The notes: generated from the sequence alone by a model not told the origin. Positions 31,997 through 45,143 are shown, numbered from the stretch's first letter. The stretch is 64,000 bases of DNA from Diaporthe sp. PMI_573 (GCA_021399435.1 JAJTUP010000003.1:186001-250000), one strand, 5' to 3'. Numbers and translations are program-made.

Positions 31997-33172
31997 ATGT
32001 TGGCCCGTCCATCTGTACCGGACTCGGCGGCGCCCGCGGACATTCCGCGATATGCAGGAGCAACTTGCAGCGTATCGGCTGTGGACACAACCTGCAAGCT
32101 CACGGTTCCGGCGGATACACTCGTCGAGCCTGTGATACCGGGACATGAGTTCATGAACTTTCCCACCATAGCCTTTCTCGTCGTCCATCGATCGTCCGGA
32201 AAGAAGATCTTGTTTGATCTTGGATGCCGCCGGGAGTTCTGGACCCTTCCAGATCCGATATCTGAAATCATTGACGCAAAGGTCCCCGGCATCAAGGTTG
32301 ACAAAGACCTTGTCGACGTGCTCAAGGATGGCGGAATAGATGTCACCGAGATATCTAGCGCAGTTGTCAGCCATCACCATTATGACCACATAGGAGACCC
32401 TGCAACATTTCCAAAATCCATGTCTCTCATAGTTGGTCCTGGATTTTCAGAAGCATTCCTACCGGGCTTCCCAACCAACCAGAATGCTCCAGTGTTCGAG
32501 AGTGCAGTCGAAGGTCGGGAGATCCAAGAGTTAGATTTCTCCGAGGGTCTCAAAGTGGCTGGATACCCAGCTGTTGACTACTTCCACGATGGCAGCTTCT
32601 ATATCCTCCACTCACCAGGACATGCAATTGGGCATCTATCAGCTCTCGCCAGGACGACCGAGAATAGCTTTATATTTCTTGGGGGTGACATATGTCACTT
32701 TGGGGGAACTTTCAGGCCAACAGAGCAAGTCCCCATGCCAGCACTGCTGAGTCCAGACCAGGTTGGGATTCAGGACCATCTCCGAGCCCCATACTCGTCT
32801 TCCCACTTTTTGCGGTGCCATCCTTGTCCTGGTAGGGCAAGGACAACTCCTTACTATACAGCATGCTGCCGGCCAGACTCTTGGTATGTCGATCCAGCTA
32901 TGGCGCGGCAAAGTATCGAGCGCCTCAAGGTGGTTGATGGCGACGACCGAGTGCTGGTGCTGATTGCCCATGATCCTTCGACCACAAATACAATCCCGCT
33001 CTTCCCCAACGGCAATTTGGACGACTGGGAGGCTTGTGGGTGGAAATCTAAGCTCCGTTGGAGGTTCCTTGATGAACTTCCAGGGGAGGGCAAGAAAAGA
33101 CGCTACTTGGTGGATGGTACATACAAGGAGGATGTACTAGTAGAGCCCCTTCTGCGTGCCAGCATAAGCTGA
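31997..33172 (+). CDS. Metallo-beta-lactamase-fold hydrolase, lactonase-like
   Basis: Single exon of 391 residues from the ATG at 31997. The metal-binding motif HHHYDH gives His126, His128, Asp130 and His131. A further His lies in HSPGHAIGH, the bridging Asp in LGGDICHFGG, and a last His in LIAHDPS, so the two-metal site is complete. The family includes N-acyl-homoserine-lactone lactonases and other fungal lactone or ester hydrolases. The segment at about residues 255-295 (HFLRCHPCPGRARTT) reads oddly and may reflect an unspliced intron or small indel. Beside a Baeyer-Villiger-type monooxygenase, ring-opening of a lactone is a reasonable inferred role. Glyoxalase II-like or plain esterase function is possible. 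Confidence 0.82.
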   Translation: MLARPSVPDSAAPADIPRYAGATCSVSAVDTTCKLTVPADTLVEPVIPGHEFMNFPTIAFLVVHRSSGKKILFDLGCRREFWTLPDPISEIIDAKVPGIKVDKDLVDVLKDGGIDVTEISSAVVSHHHYDHIGDPATFPKSMSLIVGPGFSEAFLPGFPTNQNAPVFESAVEGREIQELDFSEGLKVAGYPAVDYFHDGSFYILHSPGHAIGHLSALARTTENSFIFLGGDICHFGGTFRPTEQVPMPALLSPDQVGIQDHLRAPYSSSHFLRCHPCPGRARTTPYYTACCRPDSWYVDPAMARQSIERLKVVDGDDRVLVLIAHDPSTTNTIPLFPNGNLDDWEACGWKSKLRWRFLDELPGEGKKRRYLVDGTYKEDVLVEPLLRASIS

Positions 33173-33753
33173 ACCCATGAGTAGTTAGAACCAGAACTAA
33201 ATCTACTTTTCCCTTGGGATTGCAAGGACTTTGAATTAGGGAGACTATTTCCACTACCATTTATTTAAATCTTGTGGTGCATGTATTTAGCTGGTCTGAT
33301 CTTCCCACAATCAACTCCTCATAAGACGAACACAAGCCATGATTGCAGAGGCTGTTGAAAACCAATGGCATGCCTGGCAGCAGGACGCAGATAACTACTC
33401 CGCTAACGATTACTCATGTCGTGGAACCCGGGTCTTGAGTACGGAGTGTTCTAAGCTAATCTACGAACGACATGTGACATGATTCAGGCTGCCAAAGCAG
33501 ACGGAGAGTACAGGGTACCATTAGACATCTAGGTGGGCAGAGCATAGGATGGCCATGATATAAGTGAGCATGTCTGCAGCAATGCCAGACGGCACAGTGC
33601 CTGGAGACGCATTCTCAAATTGTCAGTCATAAGTGCTGTCCATACCTGCGATCAGCCTTATTGCCGTGGGACACTAACTCGCAGTTGTACACGTTTTTCA
33701 TCCAACCTAACCTCTGAGACCATTACCCCCAAACAAAAAAAGAGTCTGTCATT
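33173..33753. other. Intergenic stretch upstream of ALDH
   Basis: 581 bases; presumably terminator of the hydrolase gene and promoter of the ALDH gene. No element assigned. Confidence 0.4.
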
Positions 33754-35763
33754 ATGATTGTCGAGCCACACCACACGCAACTTTTCATTAATAACCAAGT
33801 AAAGTCTAATCTCTTCGACCTCACTTTCTGCGAGCCTGTAAGCCGCTAACTATGTGACAGTATGTTGACAGTCAAAACAAGAAAACGTAAGTTCCCTCTT
33901 TGTCGCAGCGCATGCGCGCCGGCCTACTGACCGACGCAAAGGATATCCGTATACAATCCTGCAAACGGAGACCTTGTTAGTGACAAGATTCCTGTCGCTG
34001 GCAAGGATGATGTCGATGCGGCCGTAGATGCCGCAAACGCGGCCTTTGCTGCGGGCTCACCGTGGCGAAAAATGACGCTTGTCCGGCGCCGGGAGATCCT
34101 GTTGAGGTTTGCAGATATCCTGGAGAGGGACCAAGAGCGCCTGGCCGAGCTGACCCGAGTCACTCTCGGCGCACCCTACCTGCCCTTTGGCAAATCTGAG
34201 ATAGATACTGCTGTCGAAAACTTCAGATGTGAGCGATAGACTTACAACGGGCTTGTTCTGTTCCAAAAGTTCCCCATATTTGACAACATATCTTGCAGAT
34301 TACGCCGGATGGGTGGACAAAAACGCCGGGCAGCATTTTCCCGCTGATGATGGTTTTTACAAAATTGTCCGAAATGAGCCGCTGGGCGTCGTATCCGGGT
34401 GAGTTCACCCAGCCCGAGCTTCTGGAATGACTGGCCAGATCGAGGAGGTTCAACGAAGCTCAGTGAGGCAGCGGGCGCGCGGCTTGGCTGACACTTTCTC
34501 CGACTCCCGACAGTATCATCCCATGGAATGGACCCTTGGCCTCGGTTGGCCTCAAGGCTGCGCCGGCCCTAGCGACAGGCAATGTCTTTATCCTAAAGCC
34601 AAGCGAGAAAACACCGTTCATGGCGGCGGAGTTGGGAAGGCTTATCCTGGAAGCCGGCTTCCCACCGGGTGTCTTTCAGGTGTTGACAGGCGATGGCTCG
34701 ACTGGAGCCCTGCTGGCTGCTCACATGCGAGTTGCAAAGGTGAGCTTCACGGGTAGCATTGCCACCGGAAAGGCTGTGCAGGTTCTAGCGGCCAAAAGCA
34801 ACCTCAAGAGGGTCACGCTCGAGCTTGGCGGGAAGAGCCCTGCGGTCGTCTTCAACGATGCCGACCTGCAAAATGCAATCAATTGGTATGACCAGTCTTT
34901 CTCGGTCCGGATGGACTTTGATCAGCTCCATGATCTGCCTCTAGCAGGTCTCGGAAACAAAAGGAAGAAAGAGAAAAATAAGTCATCGAGCGGTTGTGGC
35001 TAATGTCAAAACATTTGTACAGGACAGTCAACGCGCTCCTCACCAACACTGGACAAATTTGCTTCGCAGCAACGCGTGTCTACGTTCAATCCGGCATCTA
35101 CGATGGCTTTGTCGAGGCCTATGCTAAAGCTACCGAAGACAAGAAAAAGACTATCGGTGACCCGGAGAAGAAGGGAACGGAAATTGGGCCGGTGGTGGAC
35201 AAGGCGCAGTTCGACCGAATCATGGGCATCATCAAGACTGCCAAGTCAGAGAAGCAGGGCACTCTGCATTGCGGGGGGAAACAAATAGGCACTGAGGTGA
35301 GGAAAACTAGACTTTCTTGGTTTGCCTTGAATCCAGGAGATTGACGGCGGCACGGGGTTGTCTGTGCAGACATTGGTGCTAACGTGCTTTGGTCTTGCAG
35401 GGCTACTACATCGAGCCGACGATTTTCACCGACACAAGAGGCGACGCGATGATTTACAAGGACGAGATCTTCGGGCCGGTGGTGGTCATCAACAAGTTTG
35501 AGACCGAGGAGGAAATCCTAGCCAGGGCCAACGATAGCAAATATGGACTGATGGCAGGCGTCTTCACCCAGGACATCAACCGCGCGCTGCGGGTGAGCTC
35601 AGCTTTTGACTCGGGCGTCGTGGGCGTCAACTGCATCAGCACCATCAGCGCCACCTGCCCTTTCGGCGGGACCAAGGAGAGTGGAATCGGCCGGGAGTGC
35701 GGAGAGCATGCCCTACGAGCGTATACCGAGCCCAAGACGGTGCTGATCAACCTGAACTACTGA
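33754..35763 (+). CDS. Aldehyde dehydrogenase (NAD(P)-dependent)
   Basis: Seven exons, 33754-33798, 33861-33886, 33942-34228, 34299-34398, 34514-34885, 35023-35296 and 35401-35763, give 488 residues. The general base Glu256 is in LELGGKSP and the nucleophile Cys290 in GQICFA, spaced 34 residues apart as in the family. The substrate/cofactor segment IIPWNGP and NAD-fold KPSEKTP are intact, as is the C-terminal FGPVVVI. It oxidises an aldehyde to the carboxylic acid in the cytosol; no targeting sequence is visible. In this cluster it would complete oxidation of an alcohol released by the hydrolase. Confidence 0.92.
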
Positions 35764-36180
35764 GGTTATGACTAGGGGAGGCTGCAGCATGCATGAATCA
35801 TGGCCGAAGCCGGTTGCCACTGGGGCTCCGGGGTAAAAAGGCGGGGAAGCAAAACACGGGGAAATCCCCGCAAGCACGTTGTATATTATTATAAATACCA
35901 TATTTGAAATATATACATGGGTAGATAGGCCGTTCCTCTCCACGACATACTGTCAGACCCATCCATACATACACGAATCGTGGCCACCTCATCGCCGGCG
36001 GGTAGCCTATGCTGAATAAACAGTGAGAGCCAGCCACCGGTTGGCCTGACTCAACGGCGTCTCCTTGGACCACCTCGCTCTCTGTTCTGGAATTGATACC
36101 AGTAGTATGGTGCTCGTCATAGCATGTTGGTCTTGGTCAGCTCATCCCGCCTATCCTAGCACTTTGACGCGATAAACGCC
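35764..36180. other. Intergenic stretch
   Basis: 417 bases between ALDH and the bZIP gene, same strand; presumably terminator and promoter. Nothing specific recognised. Confidence 0.4.
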
Positions 36181-37949
36181 ATGAGCCAGGCAAGGGCAGC
36201 ACAAGAGCCTGCGAGGAAGCGCGCGAGGACCATCAACGCCCTGACCGAGGAGCAGATCCGGCACAAGCGACAGGTCGACCGCAAGGCGCAGCGTGCTTTC
36301 CGCCAACGAACAAAAGACTGCATCGCGCGCCTGGAACAGGAGATTGCAGAGTCCCTGGAGAAATGCCGCCGACAAGAACACGAGATCCAGGGGCTCCGTA
36401 CAGAGAATCAGGGGCTTGTCCAGCGGCTGGCCACCATTGCCGGGCTGGCCACGACCTCACAGCAGCCGTCTGAGGAGAACACAACCTGCGGCTTGGACGA
36501 CAGTAATGACAATTCTGGTGAGCAGAGCCGCCCACACTTGCCCGCATTGCACTTGTTCCAACGCCAACTGACTCTTGCCTGACGTTCAAGTGAGGGCTGG
36601 AGATGCCCGGCAGGATTTCGAATCTAGGTCTTCAGTTGATACGCCGCCTCCTCGCAATCTCACCCCAACAGACGACGAAAGCGATGAGGCTCATGACAAT
36701 GAAGAAAACACTGACGAAGACGACGACGATGATATGAATATCCCAGCCACGGGCTATGCTTGCTGGCCGTCGGCAAATGCGACAATCCATGTCTCCACCG
36801 GGGAGCCAGAAGCACAAGCGCCTCCAGCAGATGCACAGCAGCCCATCGTCGGAGCACAGCCCCAAGTCAGCGCCCAGACACAACACGATGAGGTGCAGCA
36901 GCAAGAACACTCCGAATCCCATGCCGCGAATACCTCACAAGATCAGATTATGACTTCTTATCAACAGTCTCCCCAACAGCAGCGATCTGTGTTGCTGCCT
37001 GAGACGCCACCCTGCGACACACCGGTGCACCTCCCCATGTTCACCAACTCCACCCCGGGGGAGGAAGTCCACTGTGCAATCTTGACTCCCAATAGTAGCA
37101 CAATGACAACGGACATGAGGCCACTGCCAGTGGCTCAGCATAACCGTGTCCACATGGTGCTGCCGGCTTATTCGGAGCCGACATGCCCATTGGATGCAAT
37201 ATTGCTTGACTTCCTCACGTCCAGCAGAGAAAGCCTGCGCAGGAAACTACCACTTGATGTCGTGCTTGGACCCGAGAAGCAGACCGTGAAGGCCTTGTTC
37301 AATCCTGAACTCACAGAGTTTGTACCCCCACTCAGTGCCATCATGACCGGGGTCTTGTCCACCTTTCGACACGTCGCAATGACGGAGAGGCTGGCCTTCT
37401 TCTACGTCATGTGCCTGACTACAAGAGTAAGTATACACCAGACCGTGCTGGGAAACGACCTATCCTTCCGAGATGGACACGAACTGACTGCAACATGTCG
37501 AGTAGTGGAAAGTGTGTCCCACAAAGAAACACTACGACGCGATGCCAACCTGGCTCCGGCCCACTGTCACACAGGTCACAGTGCCGCACGCCCTGTGGAT
37601 CGACAACATTCCTTGGTCTGTTGGAAACTCCCCTTGTCCCGTCAGCACACAAAGCCCGCCAGCATCAGCCCGCTGACTCGACTCGCGTGGACACAGGCCG
37701 GGCGTTCGCGACTTGCTGATCGAGGATCCGGATCGGTATCCGTTCTCAACCTTTTCCAACTTTTACTCGCTGAACGTTCGCCTGAACTGGCAATTTGACA
37801 GCGTCGACGCCGTTTCAAACATGAACGAGGAGGGTGTGCTCCATTCCATCTTTGAGAAGCACGTCCGCTGTCTTAGAAATTGGACCGTGGATGCTGCGTT
37901 TAGGGCTCAATTTCCTGAAATGATACAAGCCCTAGCTGCTCGCGAGTGA
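36181..37949 (+). CDS. bZIP transcription factor with DUF3425-type C-terminus
   Basis: Exons 36181-36517, 36591-37426, 37506-37615 and 37697-37949 give 511 residues. The basic region RKAQRAFRQRTKD (about residues 38-50) has an AP-1-like rather than classical N-x7-R contact pattern. It is followed by a short leucine-zipper-like helix (IARLEQEIAES). The middle is acidic (a run of Asp/Glu) then Gln/Pro-rich, as in activation regions. The C-terminus carries the fungal tail domain: LPLDVVLGPEK, MPTWLRPT, LWIDNIPWP, then DRYPFSTFSNFYSLNVRLNW. It lies in the middle of the oxidative cluster and is probably its local regulator (inferred). Confidence 0.88.
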
Positions 37950-38942
37950 CACTTGTATCTTATCTCTGGTGACAGCAACCAGATTGCCTCTGCCAAATAG
38001 ATTATGGGCTCGCTGCCAATTTATTGCAGTCGTTGAACTTCGCCTGGGGACCTAGAGCCCATCCTTGATCAGTGGCTATCCGTGGCGCTTGCTCATGCGG
38101 TTGAAAGGCTGTGAGAACGAGTCTGAACTTTTGCCCTTGGGCGCAGGTCATGTCAGGATCAGCTTTGTATTATGGTGGTATTCTCTCGTATGAGGTCTTC
38201 ATTTTCGACGCCCATTGAACCCGTACTATCATGAGCACGGCAATCGAAGCGATCCTTACCTGCACTCGTGACGTTTCCTAGCGAGATGACTGAGATTGAC
38301 CTTTGTTCTTCAGGGGAGGGGGGGAGGGGGTGGTCTCATGAACTTGTCTTGTTCCCGATGATGGTATTTGTTTTCATTATCGCCAAGAGCTGGAGGGCTC
38401 GTTGGTGGTAGAGGGAGAACAGCGTTGGGCAGGACAACCGAATAGAAGTAGGTTGACGCGTGATCAGCATCCAGGGAATGTCACCTGGCCATTTCACGAA
38501 GCCAGCTAAAGATTATCTCACATTGCAAGACCCAGTTGGCAATCAGTGCCCTATCCACGAGAAATAACCCAGAGAGCAATGTTTCCTAGGCACTGGACGC
38601 GGGCCATTTCCTCTTCGTAATCGATTAATTACGCATGCCATGCCACATTCAACACCCTAGCGCCAAGTGACCTTTTCCTGTGGCTGTTGGCATGACTCAT
38701 TCCAACTTACTACGTCTCTGACGGCGCCGTCTCCGCAACGGCTCACTGTTGTAGGACATTGCCTATGCGTAGGGAGTGTCTCATGAGGCGACACCGCAGC
38801 ACTAGCCTTTGCCCAACGTTGGACAATCTGCAGACCTATTACCAAACTATAGATCTCGACTGAGCCAGTCGGTCAAATCTTTTCGCAACATTCTTTCGGT
38901 CTCATTGTCTTGTCTGATTTACAGCTACAGAATTCACTCAGA
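37950..38942. other. Intergenic stretch upstream of the AtuA-like gene
   Basis: 993 bases with a short poly-G run near 38316 and no supportable gene. Likely 3' and promoter sequence. Confidence 0.4.
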
Positions 38943-40970
38943 ATGGGTTCTACCACAGCGAATCCGTTTCGTATTGCCTCGGCCTCTGGCTCAGTAACCG
39001 ACCGTCGACACGCATTGGCGGACCTGGCCAAAGATGACAAAATCAACTTCATCGTCGGGGATTGGATGTCAGAGTACAACATGACCACCAGGGGCGGCAG
39101 CAAGGTGGACAATTGCGCCGAGAGATCAGAGTATGAATATTCTTTTCTCGAGGCGCTGGAGCCGGCTCTTCCAAGCCTGCAATCCAATGGAATCAAGGTT
39201 GTTGTCAATGCCGGTGCCAGTGACACCGAGAAGCTACATGATGTCGTGACTTCAATGGTCAAGGATGCAGGTTTGAGTCTTAAAGTGGCTTGGATAGGAG
39301 GAGATGAAGCCTTCGATGCCATCCAAAAGGCGACAAAGCTCGGCTCTGTGTTCAAGAGTCTCACAACGGGTGAGTATCATACCTATATTGGCGATTTAGC
39401 CTCGTCGCATACGATTCAGTGCTGAGCCGACTCGATCTAGGAAAGCCGCTTTCGACCTGGGAGTTTGAGCCCATCTATGCTCAAGCTTACCTCGGAGGAT
39501 GGGGTATTGTGGAGGCCCTCAGGAATGACGCAGACATAGTGCTTTGTGGCCGGGTTGCAGATGCCTCGCCGACCATCGGCTGCGCCGCATATCACTTTGG
39601 CTGGAGTCGACAGGATTACGGGAAACTGGCTCACGCCTTCGCCGCGGGCCACTTTATCGAATGCTCGACGTATGTGACCGGTGGGAACTTTACGGGTTTC
39701 AAGAGTCTCCCTGGCAAGTCGCTTGACCTCGGATTCCCCATTGTAGAGATGAAGGAGAATGGCGAGTTCTTCGTCACAAAGCAGGCAGGGCGGGACGGCA
39801 TTGTGACATCCGAGACCTGCAAAGCTCAACTACTGTACGAGATCCAGGGGCCACGATACTACAATTCGGATGTGGTAGCGATACTGGATAATATCAAGAT
39901 CGAAGACGTCGGTGAGAATCGAGTGTTAGCAAACCTTGCCTCCTCCTCATTCTGCACTGACCATTGTTTGACTGAGATATATGCCAGGTTCATATCCAAC
40001 GTAGGAAGTGACAAGCCTCCGCCAACCACAAAGGTTGGGATCACGGCAAAGGGTGGCTTCCAGGCGGAGGCACATTATTTCCTCTGCGGCCTCGATATCG
40101 AAGAGAAGGCGAAGATGCTAGAGCGTCAGGTTCGCCACGTGCTGGACGAGTCCAAGTTCCATTGCCTGAAGTTCCGCATCAATGGGCGTTGCCCTGTCGA
40201 CCCTCGGAACCAAGACGCCGCCACTGTTGACCTCCGCATCTTCGCCCAGGCAAAGCTGCGAGAAGAACTTGAAGTCGACAAGTTCTTCCGCCCAGTCACC
40301 GACACCATCATGCAGAGCTACCCTGGTGCCACGTTTGCCGTAGATGCTCGACAGTCCAGTCCAAAGCCATATTACGAGTACTGGGTCTCTATCCTGCCCC
40401 AAGGGGAGGTGCAGCACGTTTGCCATGTACCTTTCAAGGGCCTCGATGTTCCAATTCCAGCACCAGACGACACTGAGCCTTTCATCCACGAACAGGATAC
40501 ATACGAACCGACCAGTCCCATTGACCTCAATTCGTTGGGTCCAACCACACGTGCGCCATTGGGATACATAGTCCATGCTCGATCTGGCGACAAGGGCTCC
40601 GACGCCAACGCCGGATTCTTTGTCCGCAATGCTTGCGAGTGGGATTGGCTTCGAACATTTTTGACGACTAACAAGGTGCGCGAGCTGCTCGGCGAGGACG
40701 ACACGGGCAAACCCATATTCCGTTTCGAGCTCCCAAATATCTGGGGTGCGTGTGCCTCCCCACCCCCCCGGAATACGTCTCTATTTGACTAACAGGGGAT
40801 CTCTTTCCCTTTTGACGTGTGTAGCTGTGCATTTTCTGTTCAAAGATCACCTTGACCGCGGCGTTGCCTCGAGCTCAACCTACGACGTATTGGGTAAGAA
40901 TCTTGCAGAATATTTGCGATGCAAATTGGTGGATGTCCCGAATGAGTTCTTGGAGAGGGGGCGCATTTAA
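38943..40970 (+). CDS. AtuA-like protein (DUF1446 plus C-terminal AtuA domain)
   Basis: Exons 38943-39369, 39441-40745 and 40825-40970 give 625 residues. The N-terminal ~450 residues match the DUF1446/AtuA type, with FIVGDWMSEYNM, VVVNAGASD, IGGDEAFDA, WGIVEAL and CGRVADASPTIG. The C-terminal ~100 residues (IVHARSGDKGSDANAGF, then FRFELPNIWAVHFLFKDHL) form the second AtuA-type domain, so the two bacterial modules are fused as usual in fungi. AtuA was named from acyclic terpene utilisation in Pseudomonas, but its reaction is not established. Its presence with BVMO-, ADH- and ALDH-type enzymes supports a terpenoid or branched-acid breakdown role (inferred). Confidence 0.85.
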
Positions 40971-41900
40971 TGGCCATAGAAATCGAAACGATCTACCCGG
41001 GATTGCTGGTCTCGGAAATAAATAATGTAGCATTGTTGTGTTCCTACATGCTTTAGTATGCTCTCCAATAGACTCATACTATTATTCAGGAGATTCATGC
41101 GACACCAGATTATCGTGTCCGCGGGCTTCTATACATGCGGTTGTCAGATGGCTGTCATCACACAATGCTTTGCTAAAACTTCAGATCGTATATATCACAA
41201 TTACACTGGAATTTGTCCATAGCGTATCCTCTAAATGCACAGAAGGTCAGTAATAAGCGGAAAGTCAGTTACTAGTATGCTCTGGAGAAGGTATTTGAAT
41301 TGGAAGATAACAGCGAGGCAGTTCAATGCGTTGTTGTTTTCTTCGGTCCTTGCACAGAGGCTTCTTGCCGCTCCACAGACTTTGTAGCAGTCTGGTTGCA
41401 TGACACATACAATGCGACGGTACTGGCCATGAGTCATGGTCATCGAAACTCAAGACTAAGCCAACAAACGCCAAGGACAGTGCCCACGCGTGCACGTAAT
41501 CCACCAGTCTCGACATGGCCGCAATATTATGTTTCACGTAGCCATTGGCGGGGACATTGAGCAACCAACGTATCGTCAGGGTAATCATAGATGAATTATA
41601 CATGACACGTGTGGAAAAGCCGGAGGCAATACGTCGTTCCCGTTCTGGCTGCCTGTGCTGGTTGCCGAATTTGTCTGCAACAACTTGTTGGCAGACGCGC
41701 TGCGCTTGTCCCAGTTAACATAACTTGAACCGTAACTCGTGATACAACCCATCTCCGCAATATCGTATGAGCAAGAACATTTGAGTGTCTCTTTTTTCTT
41801 TCTTTTTTTCTTCATATTCAGGTCCCGATCAGACTAGTACGAAGGATCGAAAACAGCAAAAACGAGGCGATTCGGCTATCGCTTGACGCCCGACTGCACA
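40971..41900. other. Intergenic stretch
   Basis: 930 bases, AT-richer than the flanking genes, ending in a T/C-rich run before the ADH leader. No gene supported. Confidence 0.4.
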
Positions 41901-43426
41901 ATGGGTTCCACCGATTCCGGTACCATGCGCGCTGCGCAGTATAACAAGGCAAGAGAAAAAAAACACGATCCTGGCCATGCCGCATGATTCGGCTAACACC
42001 GGAACCGACAGCTCACGAACAAGGTCGAGGTCAACACCATAGATGTTCCCACCTGCGGAGACGACGAAATTCTCATCCAGACAAAGTGCGCAACGCTATG
42101 TCACTCTGATCTGGTAAGTTCCATCCGGCTGGCTCGTTTTTGGCCCTCCCTCTTCTTCAATTCCGGCATCAGTAGGCTTACCTTGCGTCATGTTAGATGC
42201 TGTTTTGGGGTCATACGAGGGAAGAGCCACCGACAGACCTTATGACGATTGGACATGAAAATACTGGTCATGTGGTAGCGATGGGAAAGAATGTCACCGG
42301 GTTCAAAATTGGCGATCCTGTCGGGTGCCTTGGCTGCAGTTATGCTTGCTGTAAGATGAAATATCCACACTGTCCGGCTGAACTGCACCGGACACAGTCA
42401 TGCCCCCTTCGTCGATTATGTTCTCTCTGACCCTTTCCTCGCAGACGACTGTGAGGGATGCCAGATACACAACCTCTTCTGCGAGAAGGGCACCGGCAGG
42501 ATGCACGGCTTTACCTGTCCTGGACACTTTGCAGAATATTCCCTGTCGCATTATTGCAACGCCATGGTACTGCCGGAAGGCATGGACATGATAACAGCTG
42601 GCCCGCTGTTTTGCGCTGGAGTCACGGGTTCGTCGGTTCCCTTTTACTAAAAACCTAACTATTCTTGCTGTTTACATCGAATGCAGCCTATCACTCCGTT
42701 AAGGGATGTGGCATTAAAGAAGGAGACTGGATCGCCATTATCGGCTGCGGAGGCCTCGGTCACCTGGGTGAGCACACTCCAAAAGCACACCAAAGCGAGA
42801 CAGGCATATTCTTATACTGACATTACTCACTCAAAAGCCGTGCAGTATGCCAAAGCGATGGGGCTGAAAGTTGTTGGCATTGATATCTCGAATAATCAGC
42901 TGGAAGCCGTCAAATCTCTCGGCGCCGACATCACATGTAACTCCCTTCAGGAGAAGGACTATGCTCAGAGAATCAAGAAGCTCACCAACGGTGGATGTCA
43001 TGCTGCTGCGGTCTTCAGTGCATCAATTGCAGCTTACGAGTCTGCTCCGAACATACTCCGGTAAGTGGTCTTTGGCTTCTGTCACCACCCTAGGCTCCAT
43101 CAAACAGTCACGACAAGTGACTACACGATGATGGATAAGAGGCTGAATTATCTGGTTCCCACAGTATAAACGGCCTTCTCATGTTTGCAGGCATCCCCAA
43201 GAAGGTCGTTCCTGTCAATGCTTTGGATATCCTGCTCGGCAAGTATCGCATCGCGGGCAGAAGCAGTGGGATTCCCAAGAACCTGCCAGAGGCTATCTGG
43301 TTCAGCCACGACCACAACATCAGGCCACATGTGACTCTTTTTAATAGCATTGATGACATACACAAAGTAATTGATTTGATGGAGGAAGGAGTGTCAGCTG
43401 GAAGGTTTGGGATTGTCTTCAAGTAG
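41901..43426 (+). CDS. Zinc-dependent alcohol dehydrogenase (MDR family)
   Basis: Seven exons, 41901-41948, 42012-42113, 42197-42350, 42445-42627, 42687-42767, 42838-43060 and 43165-43426, give 350 residues. Catalytic zinc ligands: Cys in CATLCHSDL, His-Glu in TIGHENTG, and Cys in GPLFCAG. The structural-zinc lobe is YACYDCEGC plus FCEK. The NAD-binding motif is IIGCGGLGHLA. The first intron starts with GC rather than GT (AAG followed by GCAAGA) and ends in CAG, a rare but known class. In the cluster this enzyme could form the ketone for the monooxygenase or oxidise the released hydroxy acid. Confidence 0.88.
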
Positions 43427-44285
43427 AACAAGATTTCGAAAATGATGACCTAGTGGCAATGAGACCTGCTATTGTCCTTGGTCTTTAGCTACAAGCATGT
43501 CAGGAATGGGTAGGAAACCTTTACATTTGATAAAATCTTATGACCTCACAGAACTTCAAACGCCTCGAAGTCCTTGATCAAAATTGGCATGCTACTCACA
43601 AAATACCTTCCAACGCTGGCCAGCCCAAAGCGAAGCCAAGCTATGAGTAAGAGGCTGTCACATTGTAGGATTATCATCTCTGAAGCTAACCGTGTACTTC
43701 ATAGCTTATCTTCTGTCCGCGGTATATGATACCACTAGTGATTGAGCTCCTGAGACAAAGTCTTCCCGGTAGAATGAATCAGGCCTTGGTGAAACAACTG
43801 CCAATATTAAGAACAAAGTTCCATCTGTCATATATGTTGCTATTGCGTCTATTGCTTCCTTTTAGTTTCTCTCTGTCATTTGATCGCTGTTTATCTACAT
43901 GATACGCTTGTGGCCCAATAGAGGTTTTCTCCGTCCACCCTACGTCCTCCATCGGTACCATATGGAACAGCTCCAGGCCACTCATGAGTCAGGTTCATTT
44001 TCAACAGCACACTTTACTAATGGCGGAGACATGAGTTCGGAGAAGACCAGCATGAATCAGCTAATCGTCTGGGGTCGCCCTGGCTTCACACCGGACTAGC
44101 ACGCACAGCTGAGGCCCAACACAGCTCCATAAGTTCCATTAGAACCCCAAGGTGTGTGAAAAGAGTACAGAATCGCCCGCTTCATTCTTTTCATATATGT
44201 GAACAATAGACTTGAAACTTTCGGCAATCTTGAGGGCAGACCTCAAATTTACCATTTTAGGATCACCAATCCTCGCCAGTCGGCC
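43427..44285. other. Intergenic stretch upstream of the broken transporter
   Basis: 859 bases without supportable coding sequence. Confidence 0.4.
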
Positions 44286-45107
44286 ATGTTGACCAACCTT
44301 CGAGGCAGGGCATTGCAGACGGCCATCACAATTAGTGCTGGTAGCTCTTATCTTCTGTTTGGCTATGATCAGGTATGATCTTGTCTGTCGCGTACACGTG
44401 TTCAGTGGGCGAAAAGAAGGGACGAGCGAGAACGCCTAAGCACACAGAAAACACAAAACAACGTGGCTGATCAAAGATTTTCAGGGTGTCCTCGGTGGTC
44501 TCGTGACTTACCCCGGCTTTCTCAATGCCATTGGGAACCCAAGCCCAAGCTTCCTTGGGCTTATTGTTGCCTTGTATAATGTTGGATGTCTGGTAGGCTG
44601 TATCATCGCCGCAATGGTCGGCGACCGACTCGGCCGGAAGCGGACCATCCTCTGGGGAGGGGTTATAATGGTCATTTGTGGGACCATTCAGGCGACTACC
44701 TATGGTTCTACACAACTCATCATCGGTCGAGTATTTTCTGGAGTAGGCAACGGTATGATCTGCGTCTCTGTCCCTGATCAAAGAGGCACTATGGATGACT
44801 GATTGCAATTGGACACACGCAGGCATGATCACCTCCATTGTTCCTGTCTACGTCTCTGAATGCTCTTCAGCCAAGAGACGCGGAAGGTCGGTTGCAATGC
44901 AGCTATCAATTGTAATTGTGAGTTTTTGTATCAGAAAATATTCCAAAGAAAAGCAGAGAAATGGTGCTCGGGAACTTATTGTTGGCACAGTTTGGCACCG
45001 TGTTGGCCTACTGGCTGGACTATGGAACCATCAGAAACTTAACAGGAGAGGTAAGATCGAGTTCATTGTCCAATCAAGCCGAGCATACTTTAATCTCGTT
45101 GCAGGTA

Positions 45108-45143
45108 CCGTATATACTCGACAAATTCACGATACCCCCGGTC
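45108..45143. repeat. Left terminal inverted repeat of the pogo-like element
   Basis: Begins CCGTATATACTCGAC and ends CCCCCGGTC; the reverse complement occurs without mismatch at 47007-47042. Confidence 0.93.
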
